Part shown: one piece after another, positions 22,091 to 33,500 of the stretch
Position numbering within the stretch: position 1 is the stretch's first letter
Layout: every line of letters starts with the position of its first letter
Source: Takakia lepidozioides
Taxonomy: Eukaryota > Streptophyta > Takakiopsida > Takakiales > Takakiaceae
Assembly: GCA_030704615.1 (NCBI GenBank)
Contig: CM060731.1
Span: 91,928,756-91,992,755 of the forward strand
Length of the DNA: 64,000 nucleotides
Direction: 5' to 3'
Notes under the pieces: model-generated
Told to the model about the DNA's origin: nothing
The model's input: only the letters and a program-made list of their open reading frames with translations
Databases searched by the model: none
Made by a program: the position numbers and the translations under genes

Positions 22091-22341
22091 CTACACTGAC
22101 AGACCTTAGCATACCCTCCTTCTTTGTAAGGGCCAATCTCTACCACCTTCGCAGTAGAGTTCAGGTAATAAAGACCAGTTGTGCCTCCCCCACCCGATGA
22201 CCCTGCCTTCCAATGGACAACCCTAGTCCGGCGATGTGAATTATGACTTGCCGAATAAGCCCAATATTCAACATGCTGCATTAACTCAGCTTGGCACTCG
22301 ACCCTCGGTTGCTCTACTCTTCCATGTCTTCATTAGCTGCC

Positions 22342-22599
22342 TCAAATTCCACGTGGCGTCTTTCGCCCTGCTTTGGATCCACCGATTCCCTCCCATCCAT
22401 GCCTGACATAAGCACTCTCAAATCTCATCATGTCCCTACCCTTGAAATAATCCACTACCATTTCTTTCACCCTATCCAAGGCATCCGGTCCCGGGTAGTC
22501 TGGCTTGTTGACCTGGCTATCCCGCTCGTGGGCACGTTTTCTCTTCCTCCGCCCCCCAGAAAACCCCGCCCCAGAACTTGAATTCACAACCCCCGACAT
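22342..22599 (-). CDS. small hypothetical protein, basic
   Basis: An open frame of 85 codons from ATG (22,599) to TGA, with a Gly/Ser-rich start, the basic cluster RRKRKRAHE (possible nuclear signal) and a helical C-terminal half (DALDRVKEMVVDYFKGRD). I do not recognise it. Further downstream on the same strand, about 22,100-22,280 encodes GPYKEGGYAKVCQCR, vaguely like a kinase glycine loop, so these may be exons of one gene. Confidence 0.3.
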   Translation of the reverse strand: MSGVVNSSSGAGFSGGRRKRKRAHERDSQVNKPDYPGPDALDRVKEMVVDYFKGRDMMRFESAYVRHGWEGIGGSKAGRKTPRGI

Positions 22600-22974
22600 T
22601 GTCTAAACCTTTGCTCACTACAAGGTCCAAAACCTCAGAAAACGGCAATGAACGTGTGTGGATGGTGTCTTCGTAGTTTTCTGCAAAAAAAACAGGCCGC
22701 CAGAGATCCGAAAACGGCAAAATGGTGATACAATGATTGAACCGTGAACAAATGTGTTGGACTGACCAATAGAAAACCGACAAAACCTCCCCCCCTAAAT
22801 AATCACCTTTGCACCTCCCGTTGGCAATGCCAAGCAACGAAGTCCGAAAGGACTACAGGATGCAAAGGAACCGCACCACGAGAGGGGCAAAACTGATCAG
22901 AAAAGGAGGGGGGAATGGTTTATATAGGCGCCCACCAGCACCCCCCCCCCTAAAAAAATGGCATTATGCTTGAA

Positions 22975-23170
22975 AAGGCGCGACAGGCCAGTGGCGCCTC
23001 GCCACGTGTCAGCGCGGCGCGACTGGCCAGTCGCACCTCGCCACGCGCACCCATATGGGAGAGGTCAAGGGTTCAAAACCACCTCTCCCCATCCCATTTG
23101 TTTTGTTTTTCCTGACCCGTGGCACCTCGCCACGTGGCTGGCCAGGCGCCGCTTCATGATTAAAAATTTA
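22975..23170. repeat. GGCGCGACTGGCCAGTCGC-type palindromes
   Basis: A short stretch with CGCGACTGGCCAGTCGC and related GTGGCGCCTCGCCACGTG words, another palindrome family just ahead of array C. Confidence 0.6.
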
Positions 23171-23224
23171 AAAACAAAACGCCACACGGCGGGTCCCTGG
23201 ATTTCTAAGAAAAAAAAAAACACG

Positions 23225-23575
23225 CGACCGCTGCATGGCGGTCGCTATATTTACAAAAACAAGAAGAGCGACCGCCACATCGCGGTCGCTGTTTTTATTA
23301 AAAAAAATATTAAATAAGCGACCGCCTACTGGCGGTCGCTTAATTCAAGATTCAAAATATAAATAAGCGACCGCCGCTAAATGGCGGTCGCTTCATTTAA
23401 AAAAAATATATTAAGTAAGCGGTCGCTTAATTAAGAATCAAAATCAAATCGAGCGACCACCTCCAAATGGCGGTCGCTGTATTCTTTATTAACAAAAATA
23501 GCGACGGCCGCCAAATGGCGGTCGCTGCATTTTTCAAAAATTAACTGAAGAAACGACCGCCAAACGGCGGTCGCT
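23225..23575. repeat. palindrome array C: GCGACCGCC...GGCGGTCGC
   Basis: About seven units of 45-60 bp in which GCGACCGCC and GGCGGTCGC flank 2-8 central bases, with AT-rich spacers. It is the same family as array A and stands in the same position relative to the AAATGCGGCGCCGCATTT array. Confidence 0.9.
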
Positions 23576-23629
23576 TTATTTAAGAATACAAATAAAAATA
23601 AGCGAGGGTTATTTTTTTCCCCCTTCTAC

Positions 23630-25745
23630 CCTTGTTGTTGGAAATGTAGCGCCGCATTTCCATCCAGCGGGGATGACTAAAAAAGCGGAGGGGGGAAAAA
23701 AAAAAACTTTTTTTGTCCCCACCCCTATGGACAGAAATGCGGCACCCCAGCGGTGATGACAAGAGGAAAAAAAACGGTTAGGATTTTTTTTTTTTTCCCC
23801 CTTCTATCCCCTGTTGTTGGAAATGCGGCGCCGCATTTCCATCCAGTGGGGATGAGAAGGGGGGGGGGGGGGGGGGGGGGGGGGGTGGGGAAATAAATAA
23901 ATAAATAAAATAAAAATTGTCCCACCCCTATGGGCGGAAATGCGGCGCCGCATTTCAATACAGCGGCGATGACAAGAGGAAAAAAAACGGTTAGGGGTTT
24001 TTTTTTTTCCCCTTCTATCCCCTGTTGTTGGAAATGCGGCGCCGCATTTCCATCCAGCGGGGATGACAAGAGGGGGCGGGGGAGGGGGGAAAAACAAACA
24101 AAAAAAAAACAAAAACTTTTTTTGTCCCCACCCCTATGGACGGAAATGCGGCGCCGCATTTCAATTCAATGGCGATGAGAAGAAAAAATAAAGTTAGGGT
24201 GGTTCCCCCCCCCCCCCCCCCCCTCTACCCTCTGTTGTTGGAATGTGGCGCCGCATTTCCATCTAGTAGGGATGACAAGAGGGGAAAAAAAAAAAAAAAA
24301 AAAAAAAAAAAACTAAAACTGAGAATTATTTCTTGTTTTCACCCCCTTTGGATGGAAATGCGGCACCTCATTTCAATCCAGCGGCGATGACTAGAGGAAA
24401 AACAATCAGGGGTTATTTCCCCCCTCCCCCCCTGTGGTTGAAATTGCGGCGCCGCAATTCCCATCCAGCGGGACTAGAGGGGAAAAAAGAAAAAAAACCC
24501 CGTCAAACGACTTTCAAATAGCACGGGTGGATGGCAGTCGAGACGGAAATGCGGCACCACATTTCCGTCCCGACTCGCATCCCCCTTTGCACGATGATCA
24601 TCATGTGGGGAAAAGAGGTGGGCAGGATGAACCTGGCGACGGAAATGTGCTGCCGCATATTTGTCCGGACTGACACCTACCGATCACTTTATACCTAGTG
24701 GGACGGAAATGCGGCACTGCATTTCCATCCGGGTTCCCACTGGACCCTGCCTTCCTACCATTGTGGATGGAAATGTGGTGCCGCATTTCCGTCCTAATTG
24801 ACACCTAAGCATCCTTGATACATGGTGGGATGATAATCCGGTGCCGCATTTCCGTCCGGGCTCCCATTCCACCATGCATTTTTAACAGTCTGGACGGAAA
24901 TGCGTTGCCGCATTTTCGTCCGGACTGACACCTAAGCATCCCTTAACACCTGGTGGGACGGAAATGCGGCGCCGCATTTCCGTCTGGGGTCCCACTGGAC
25001 CATGCCTTTCTACCATTGTGGATGGAAATGCGGTGCCGCATTTCCGTCCAGGCTCCCATTTCACCATGCATTTTTAACAGTCTGGACGGAAATGCGGTGC
25101 CGCATTTCCGTCTGGGCTCCAACTGTACGATCCCTAAACAGGTGGTCGGATGGAAATGCGGTGCCGCATTCCCATCCAGACATTGCTTTCCCGAGAGTCT
25201 GAACGGAAACGCGCCACCGTATTTCCGTTCGGACTGATAGTGGACCATCCCTTCATTTCTGGTGGGACGGAAATGCGGTGCCGCGTTTCCGTCCAGAAGA
25301 CCACTTCAGTTTGCATACTTGGCAGTTGAAGGGAAATGCGGCGCCGCATTTCTGTCCGGACTATCATTGTACCTTTTCTTAATGACAACTTCGACGGAAT
25401 TGCGGTGCCGCATTCTAGGCCCGCTACCACTTACTCTGGCAGACAGGACAGCGAAACGGAAGTGCGGCACCGCATTCCCGTCAAAGTTGCCAAACAACCT
25501 TTTCTTCATGATAGGATGGCCGCAAATCCAGCCATCCAAAATGGGGACGGAAATGCGGTGCCGTATTTCCGTCCCAGCTGCCCTCCATGCTTGCCTTCAG
25601 TAAAGAGGGTTCACGAAGGGGACGGAAATGCGGTACCGCATTTACCACTGACTGCCATCCTCCCTGGCATCTTTATCCTCTTTCGTGATGCGGTAGGGAG
25701 GTATCCTGATCGAACGGCCACTAATGCCGTACCGCATTCGGTCTG
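23630..25745. repeat. palindrome array D: AAATGCGGCGCCGCATTT
   Basis: Over twenty palindromic units. To about 24,470 they alternate with homopolymers, including a G run of about 30 bases near 23,855-23,885, a C run near 24,207-24,222 and an A run near 24,285-24,311. From 24,520 the palindromes are extended by GACGG...CCGTC flanks and spaced about 60 bp apart, with repeated CCCACTGGACCATGC-type spacers. It ends about 300 bp before the ParB-MTase pseudogene. Confidence 0.92.
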
Positions 25746-26049
25746 TTGACTCATAGAGGCTGAAATGGCAGTTGAAGGGGTCATTGCCAACACATATTCG
25801 GAGGCGGTAATGCCGGACCGTTGCATCATCACTGACTGTCCAACAGACACTAGACCTCTATTTCTTCGAATTCAATTTTCCAGCGACGCAGGGGCCACCT
25901 ACCTCACGAGGAGACACGTAGGCCCCGACCTTTCGAATCCATACGGTGCATCTCCGCTGTTTGATGTCATCTTTCGATGGTGACTCTTTCACTGCTCTAA
26001 CACCCCTTCCAACACCATTCTTTGCCTCATTTCTTCTCTTTAGTTTCTC

Positions 26050-27840
26050 TTATGTTGCACAGCCTCATAGTGAGGTGGTGGAGGGATCGCAGGGCTCTGA
26101 AGACCCGCAGGACGAAAGGAGGAAGCTACTACAGCCCGCACACACCCTCGACCTTCTAGCACGGGTCCTCTTGTTGGGCCTAACCTTGTGCGCTTCAAGG
26201 ACGTGCTTTGGAAAGGTAAAGGTTTCAAGTCGAAAGCAGCAAAGACAGAGGCAATTGACGATGAAGATGATGGAGAGTCACCAACATGGGTCGTCCCCTT
26301 CTCCAGAAAATTAAAGAGCAGGAAGCATCAGGCGGTTGTTGAGGAATATACTACCCCATCGGATCAGTCCCCTTCCCCTACGAAGAGCAAGAAGTAGACG
26401 GGGGCGGTGGAGAATCGGACGAGAACGGAGGAGTCCCCTTCCCTTGCAAAGAGTAAGAAGCAGAAGGGGGCGAAAGCAAGGGCAGAGCAGTCTCCAGCAA
26501 AACCCCTCCACGAGTTGAAGCTCAGTTCTTGCAGGAGTTTCAGAAGGAAACCGGGGGCAACTCTGCAGAAGCTCAGGCAGCTGCTCCGACGAAGATCTCT
26601 AGCACTCCTGTCCTGGTCGATCTTTCAGCGGATGAAGGTGTTGTTTCTTAACATGGGGAGCTCGACTTCTCCTACCTGGAATAGGACTTTCGTGACAATA
26701 GGGTAGGTATGGACGACTACATTCTCCCACATGATCTGCACGGCTACATTCCCAAGAATATAGGCACAGCTCTGGGTGGTCCATCTGAACAGCCCCTTCC
26801 CCCACCCCCAAAAATGTCGCAGGAGGATTTTCAGAGTGCAGAGAATCAAATGTTGGAGGAGACTCACAGCAGCATTGGCAGAGTTCTTAGGACCAAGGTC
26901 TTCCCTTGCACACTGCGAATTCCACTCTATCGAATGGTCTCCCTCCTGATAGTGAGGCTTGCTCTCGCAAGGGATGTGGATAAGATGAAGTTCGCATTCC
27001 AAGAAGGCTATTGGCTGGGGTCTGCCGCCTTCTATGTTTCCATTGAGAATGAGGAAGGTGGATCGCATGCCCGACAGCAGAAGAGTTAGCAGCCTAGGGT
27101 CCCCACTGCCACACTCGCAACACGGAATTCAAAAACATGCTGAAGGATGATGCGGTGTTCGGTGGCCAGCCAAAATCCCCTCTAACCCCTCTTACTATGA
27201 AAGTGTGAAAACTGGCTCAGCAAAGAAGACACTCTTCAACCTCCCGGGGGGGCACCCGTGCGAGCTAGTGGAAATGAAGGGCAGGCCGAAGTTGGAGCCA
27301 GAAATAGTGATTCAGTGTGCGAATGAGAGTTTTTTGAGGGCATTGGATGGCGGCCGGCCGCCAAGTTAGCACACATCAAGCAAATGGAAGGCCTGAAAGC
27401 CAAAGCTCTAAGGAAGGCGACTGCAGAAGAGCCTGTAGACACTCCAGGATTTGTAGCCATGATGGATTTCTTTGCAATGACAAGTGAAGGGAAGAATTGC
27501 ATGAGGCGTGGAAAACGGACCGACTGGTCATGTGATTTGATCATCTTTGGATATTCCAGATGGAGAGCCTCTGGAAGGACTGGATATTGTGCCCTCTTGG
27601 AGCAAGTATTTCTGAGGACTTTTGGAAGAAAGGGTTTGGGCTAGCCCGCATGGTATTGGATGACAAAGGTTGTGTGGTGGTCCTTGCCAGCAAAGGCAAA
27701 AACACAGAGGCGGGAATTGCCAAGTGGACCCGTAAGAGTGGCGTCCCAGTTCTGAAGAAGATGTGGACCTGCATCAACTCAATGGGCCTTCGCTCCAAGG
27801 GAAACCAGATAATTACCGTACTGCCAAACAGAAACCGGTT
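26050..27840 (+). pseudogene. ParB-like/DNA-methyltransferase-like gene, truncated copy
   Basis: This is a decayed relative of the minus-strand gene at 30,537-36,720. A Lys/Ser-rich disordered stretch (26,200-26,560) is followed by the ParB-like start LRIPLYRMVSLLIV, KFAFQEGY and GSAAFYVSIEN (26,910-27,060), then HTRNTEFKN after an in-frame stop. The DGNHR half of ParB and the helical middle are deleted. The methyltransferase part resumes at about 27,270 (RPKLEPEIVIQCANESFL), with LDIPDGEPLEGLD (about 27,547, one base out of frame) and MVLDDKGCVVVLASKGK (27,650-27,695), ending NSMGLRSKGNQ before a probable donor. The motif-I exon was not found. It lies between palindrome array D and a GCTCATG terminus. 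Confidence 0.75.
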
Positions 27841-28251
27841 GGCATTTGTAACTGTGGATTGGAATGCGGTGCCAAATTTTGCTTATGAATGGGGTCCATT
27901 GGATTTCGGCGGCACGGCATCCTTGCAAAGGAATCGCGGACGATGCTGCAGGAACAGTATTTCAGCACTTAGGAGACTGTGTATGGAGATGAGAATGAGT
28001 TTGCAGACGCTGCCCTTCATTGCTTATACTCCACAAGATATTTGATTTCCCCCCTTACAGGGACTTGCATGGATGAAGATTGGCGGCTCTATGAATGGAG
28101 CCGTTTTCAATTTCCATCTGTGCCATGGAAACCATGCGCCGCTTTTCTCATCGGACTATACGTACCCGGTGGAAATAAGGTACCGCAATTGCTTTCGCGG
28201 ATCCTATGACCGCGGATAAGTACCCTATTCCTGTGGACAATCATTTCTGAA

Positions 28252-28342
28252 AAAAATTATTGCTCATGATTTTTTCGGCAGTTACGAGTCTGCTCATGGC
28301 TCATGCCGCTCATGGCTCATGGCTCATGAAATAGCAGCCCCC
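28252..28342 (+). repeat. GCTCATG-rich element terminus, right-hand orientation
   Basis: The segment contains TGCTCATGGCTCATGCCGC and more GCTCATG repeats, and ends TCATGAAATAGCAGCCCCC at 28,342. The terminal 20 bases are the reverse complement of those starting at 30,316. It lies about 500 bp after the last recognisable ParB-MTase sequence. Confidence 0.7.
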
Positions 28343-30100
28343 TTCCTCAACCCGTCTTTCCTCAATCGGCCACAGGGTCAAGGACGTCCGTAATTTTGTG
28401 AATGATGAGGTCAATACTGCGATCGGGCATCGCAAACTCCGCGTCCATGTCCACGACGTTTGTTCGATCCTCATTGTGGACAACAGTGCCTTCATTGTTT
28501 GGAGGCATGTCTTGCAATCTAGCTATACGTATCTGAATCTGCTGCAGGCGATACGAACACCGTGAGGGCGGAGCTCCGCCCTCTTGCCATTATCGTCGCC
28601 AAACTTTGTAACCATGACCATTCTTTAGAGTACCGCTATTCTTTTAGCCTTTACGTGTTAATTCTTCATCACTTTAGTGACTCCGCTACTCTGCCAGGAC
28701 CTCTACTTTAAGCCAGGGTCGCCGCCATGGCTCCTGCCCTCATCTCTCTTGCTGCTGCGAGGAGTTCTCCTCGTTCTCTCTCACGGTCGGCCACCTTGCC
28801 TTACAAGGGTATCAATGTGCTCCTTTTAGCTTTTGATGCTCTTAGAGTGGTCTTTAGTTTCCAAATCCTCTATCAAGGAGTTCGGGACCAAAATCGCCAT
28901 CAACTGGTGCTCGGCGCGAAAGCTCTCTCCCTGCGATGAGGGCCCATCTCGTGAACGGAAACTCTTCCATCCCCCCCCCCCCTCTGTATCAGGAAAGTAC
29001 CTATGATGCGAAGCGCACCCAAGAATCTGCCCTTCATCTTCATTGGATCATTTCGAGGGATGGAGCTACTCAATGCTGGTTCGGGTCGCTCTTGCGACCC
29101 ATATTTTACTCCGTTGGCTTTGCGGATACCCCAGCTGTTTTCTACAAGCCCTGGCGGTCCTACTCCAAGCACGACATTCTTCCCATGGCTAGCTTGCCGA
29201 CGACGAGTTCTCCTACCACCATCGCTATCGCGACCGACTACGCTCTCCCCTCTCCGCCAGCTGTGCTCTCCCTCCAAGGTCTGTAGTACAATCCTATGGC
29301 ATTCCACTTCAGATGCTTCATGTTGGTCACCAGACTCGCTCACAACCAGCCTGTCTTTCTGTGCTTTTGTAAGTTCTCAATGCTCATCTGTGGGTTGTTT
29401 TATGGTCTTCTACTTCCGAGTCTCACGTACGCGAGTTGGGCCATGTGTGGACTCAGCACTACTACTTGCTTTACCCTCTTGCATAATGTCAAAGCCACTG
29501 CGCTATCTGGAGGGCGCTGGTCTCTGGATGCCCGATCTGTTGTGCGAGTTGGCTACACCAAGCACTGCATTATTCTCATCGTGATTTCTCTTACTTCACA
29601 TGTCAATGCACTCACCGCGCACCACGAGCAACCGCCAGCCATGCTGGCCCACTCTACTTTTGTTAATACGAACTCCAGCACTCCCACCCAAGATCTTGGC
29701 CTGCTTAAGCTCGAGCGGGCGACTGGAGGCCAACGGGATAGCGAAGTCGAGATGGCCAACGTTGACCTCCGCCAGACTGCTGCTGAAGACTGCGGTACGA
29801 CCAGTGGATGGCTCGCCCGAATCTGCTCCAGCCTGCAAGTATCTCTCCCTTGCCAATTGCACCGCGATGGGCCTGACCCTGCCCCCACTTCGCCACTACT
29901 TCAGTAGCACAACAAGCCCAATAAGGTTAACGCTCCAATGGAAAGGTACTTTGCTAGAGCTCTTGAAGGTGAGCATCACAACCCTGAATTTCGATGTTCT
30001 AGCTCGAATGAGCAAACTCACGTCGTGTCTGGCCCCCGGAGTTATACATATGGGCAGATCTACATGGTGGCTTGCCATGCTGGTGCAATGTACAGCGTGG
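28343..30100. other. no recognised gene
   Basis: Open frames on both strands (e.g. 29,296-29,907) have no features I recognise. Cysteine-rich hydrophobic translations and competing frames suggest decayed sequence. Confidence 0.4.
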
Positions 30101-30102
30101 AG

Positions 30103-30315
30103 CATCACATAGACACTCAGGGCTTTCCACCATGTAGAAGTCGAGCAAACAGGCTATCAGAGTGGGAAGAGAAGGAGGTGCAATCACAAATAGAAGCGTT
30201 GATCAAACAAGGAAAAATGAGACAAAGTGCCTCGAAGTACAGTTGTCCAATCACTTTACCACCAAAAAAAGATGGGAGTAAGCGATTTTGCGGTGACTAC
30301 AGACCCCTAAATCAG
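30103..30315 (+). pseudogene. Ty3/gypsy RT N-terminal fragment
   Basis: The translation HHIDTQGFPPCRSRANRLSE, then KEVQSQIEALIKQGKMRQS, SKYSCPITLPPKKDGSKRF and CGDYRPLNQ, is a standard start of a Ty3/gypsy RT, of a different family from copies 1-3. It stops dead at Gln of RPLNQ, where the GGGGGCTGC terminus begins, so this is probably an insertion boundary. Confidence 0.8.
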
Positions 30316-30390
30316 GGGGGCTGCTATTTCATGAGCGGCATGAGCATGAGCGGAAAAAAAAAAAGCATGAGCAGACCATTGTGAGTCCAC
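30316..30390 (-). repeat. GCTCATG-rich element terminus, left-hand orientation
   Basis: It starts GGGGGCTGCTATTTCATGAG and continues with CGGCATGAGCATGAGCGG and GCATGAGCAG, the inverse of the terminus at 28,252-28,342. It lies about 150 bp beyond the 3' end of the ParB-MTase gene and abuts a broken gypsy RT. Confidence 0.7.
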
Positions 30391-30536
30391 GGAAATAGGG
30401 TTAGGAGGCACGGAAATAGGGTCATGTGAAGTTGGAATGTGGCACCAGTGGACTTGAAATGCAACATTTTATTGCAAATTTTGTGGCAAGCCACGTCTAT
30501 ACAAGTGTGTTCTAACTGTCATAGCCGGAATGGGCA

Positions 30537-33500
30537 CTACTCTCCTACACCCTCCGAGGAACTTGCCCCACCTTCTTCCTCATCCCCCTCATCCCCCTCA
30601 TCCTCCGAGCTCTGTGATGCATCAGTTCCACTATGCCTCTCAAAAATCCCGTCCTCTCCTTGGGGGACTGTCCACCTCACCTCCTGGGAATCTTCTGCGT
30701 CTTCTCCCCCACTTTCCTCAGCAGAATCCAACACAAATCTACGAGCTCGACAGGCTCTAATAGCTGCTGCCTCCTCCCTCATCTTCATTTTCTTGAGGCT
30801 TGCCTCGTCTAAAATCTGCTGTACACGACTACGTTCGGAACACCTCCTAATGGACACCGAAGCAAGCCGGGCAGCATAAGTAGGAAGGATGTACTCCCTT
30901 TCTGGACTAGGCATGAAATCCCCCCTGGCAAAAAAAGGCACGTTCCTCCTGCCCATGAACTCCGGTGTAGACGTCCCTCCGGCAGTACTTGGCATCCTAC
31001 AGTAAGAACAAATCCACTTGAAGAATGTCAATACCAGCACAACCAGAAAGGGTTTTCAATGAAATAAGAGAGCGGAGGGAGGTGCCTCACAAAATCTGGA
31101 GGCAACTTACAATGCCACCACTCACTCGTAAACCGGGGGCTCCTCGGCCTCGATCCCAACTTCCTCCCCCTGCTCCTTCTCGGATTTTTCCTCATCCTCC
31201 GAGGATGCCTCTTCCTCTTTCGGCAGACGTTCAGCCGCTGCAAGTTCCGAGTTGTGGAGGGCAGTATCTGGCTCGAAGGCGAACACATGCCTGTCGGACA
31301 ACGTCCCTGCCCACATTGAAGCACCTGAGGAACAAAGCGGGCGGTTAATAGCTTGCGGCATGCAATTGCAATGGGGCCAGGGGACAAACTGAGCACGTGA
31401 AGGCTTACCCGTGCCGCATGTGAGGTCCAGAATCCGCCCTTGGACATCCGAGCACGTCTCCATGAGGGTTTGGATGAAAGCAGGGCTCCGGGTCCGGCTG
31501 TACCGCCACGGTTTGCCTGTCTTTGTGTCCTTCGGCATACTAGAGTGGGGCACATAGTTGTAGAGGACATCGTAGGTTACAGGGTCCACAGCGGCATCAA
31601 CAAGACGACCGTCGTTGCGGAATTTGAACGTAGACCCTCTCTTCACAAAGCAATATGCCTCAAACACCAATGTCTGCACATCCAACAAAGAAGGGATCAA
31701 TTCCAGGGTCTACTTAACATACACCACAATATGAAGTGAATGCAATAGATTGATAACTTACACTTTGGCCCTCTGTTCGCAACCCCTGCGTACTGATGCA
31801 GAACCATTTTCTGAGGAGGACCGGGGTGACACTTTTCGGTGTCCACCTTGCCACCGCATTCTCTGTGGTCTTCCCTCTCGTGGCAAGGACAACCACACAT
31901 CCACCGTCATCCAGAAGCATCCCCGCCAGCCCAAACCCGGCTTTCCAGTAGTCCTCAGTAAACCTGTTCCAGGTGGGCACACCATCCAGGCCCTCCAGCA
32001 GTTCCCCATCTGGAATGTCGAGGAGAATCATGTTGCAAGCTCTCTCCACCTCAACCCCCCCCCGAGTGCTCTTGCAATTCGTGCTCACAGCCGTGAAGAA
32101 TTCCATCATGGCTTCAAAACCAGGGGTGTCTTTAGGCTCTGTACCGGCAGCCCTCTTCTTGGCTTTCCCCTTCTGCTCCGCCAGAGACTTGTTGTGTGCC
32201 ACCTTCTTCGCCCTGGCAGCGAGAGCGTCAAGGAAGCTCTCATTGACGCATTGGATGATGGTTGGAGGTTCTAGCTTTGGCCTGTGCGTAAACGTCACCG
32301 CCGAATACCGCCGTGTAGGCTCGCCCTCAAATGCCAACTTCTTGGCAGAGCCAGTCCCACTCCGAACTGACTTGGGAACCCGGACGACCGGTGACTGGGT
32401 AGGAGCAACAGCAGTCGCAGGACCTTGAACAAAATCGGCGTCGGAGTCACTCTCTTGGGTCCCCTCCTGCGCCTCCTCCGATGCCCCGATGGTTTTCTTC
32501 TTTTTGGGTGTTACTGCAGTCACCTGTTTCCTTGTCCTTTTCCTTTGACCTTTACTCTTCTCATGCAATTTCTCCTGAATTCCTGCCTGAGCAAGCTCTG
32601 CCGCTTTCCTGGAGTTCGCAAGCGCTTTTGCCTCTTTTGCACCCAACGGAGGCAGCGGAGCCCGGTTTCGTCGGAATTCAGCATCCAGCTTCAATTGAAA
32701 CTCGGATGGGTCGAGCGAGCCGGGCGGAAGGTCCACATACCAAGGGCAATCACGCAAATGTTCCAGATGCCACTCCTTCACAATATCGTCAGTGTACATG
32801 GAGTCAGCCCCAGGGTTCCTCCATGCCAGGAAGAATGGTGGCTCGAAAGACAGATGACCTTTCTCCAAAAGCGAGAACTTACAGTACCTGCATTCATGAA
32901 AACACAATGAGGTCCGAAAATGGCTAAGTCTCTGAACGGCAATAGGGCCTACAACTGGAATATGGCGCCGAATTTCCACTTCAGGGCCACCCAGTCTAGG
33001 GACTTAGCCCGAAAATGGCTAAGTCCCTCGACGGCAATAGGGCCTAGAACTGGAAAACGGCGCCGAATTTCCAGTTCCGGGCCAGCCAGTCTAGGGACTT
33101 AGCCCAAAAATGGCTAAGTCCCTGGACGGCAATAGGGCCTAGAACTGGAAAACGGCGCCGAATTTCCAGTTCCGGGCCAGCCACACTAGGGACTTAGGCC
33201 GAAAATGGCTAACTCCCTGAACGGCAATAGGGCCTAAAACTGGAATATGGCGCCGAATTTCCACTTCAGGGCCAGCCAGTCTAGGGACTTGGGCCGAAAA
33301 TGGGTAAGTCCCTGAACGGCAATAGGGCCTGGAACTGGAAAATGGCGCCGAATTTCCAGTTCCGGGCCAGCCAGTCTAGGGACTTAGCCATTTTCGGAGC
33401 CCTGACTGGAAATTCGGCTCCATTTTCCCTAACACCACTTGAGGCCTCTAACATCCTGCAATGCCAGGACTTGAAAGAAAGGCAGCGCGTATGTACCTGT

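Noticed and set aside
22100-22280. Protein kinase domain (GGYAKVCQCR)
   Set aside because: Only one glycine-loop-like motif is present; no VAIK, HRD or DFG could be found nearby.
23225-25745. CRISPR array
   Set aside because: Regularly spaced palindromes recall CRISPR, but spacers are related to each other, unit length varies, no cas gene exists and the DNA is eukaryotic.
28343-30300. A transposon between the inverted termini at 28,342 and 30,316
   Set aside because: The terminal bases point towards each other, so elements extend outwards; the segment between is outside both.
31122-31126. Stop codon as true end of the ParB-MTase protein in exon 9
   Set aside because: The GTGAGT donor at 31,126 removes it and exon 10 then continues in phase for 153 codons, though a shorter protein by the alternative GTAAGT donor remains possible.
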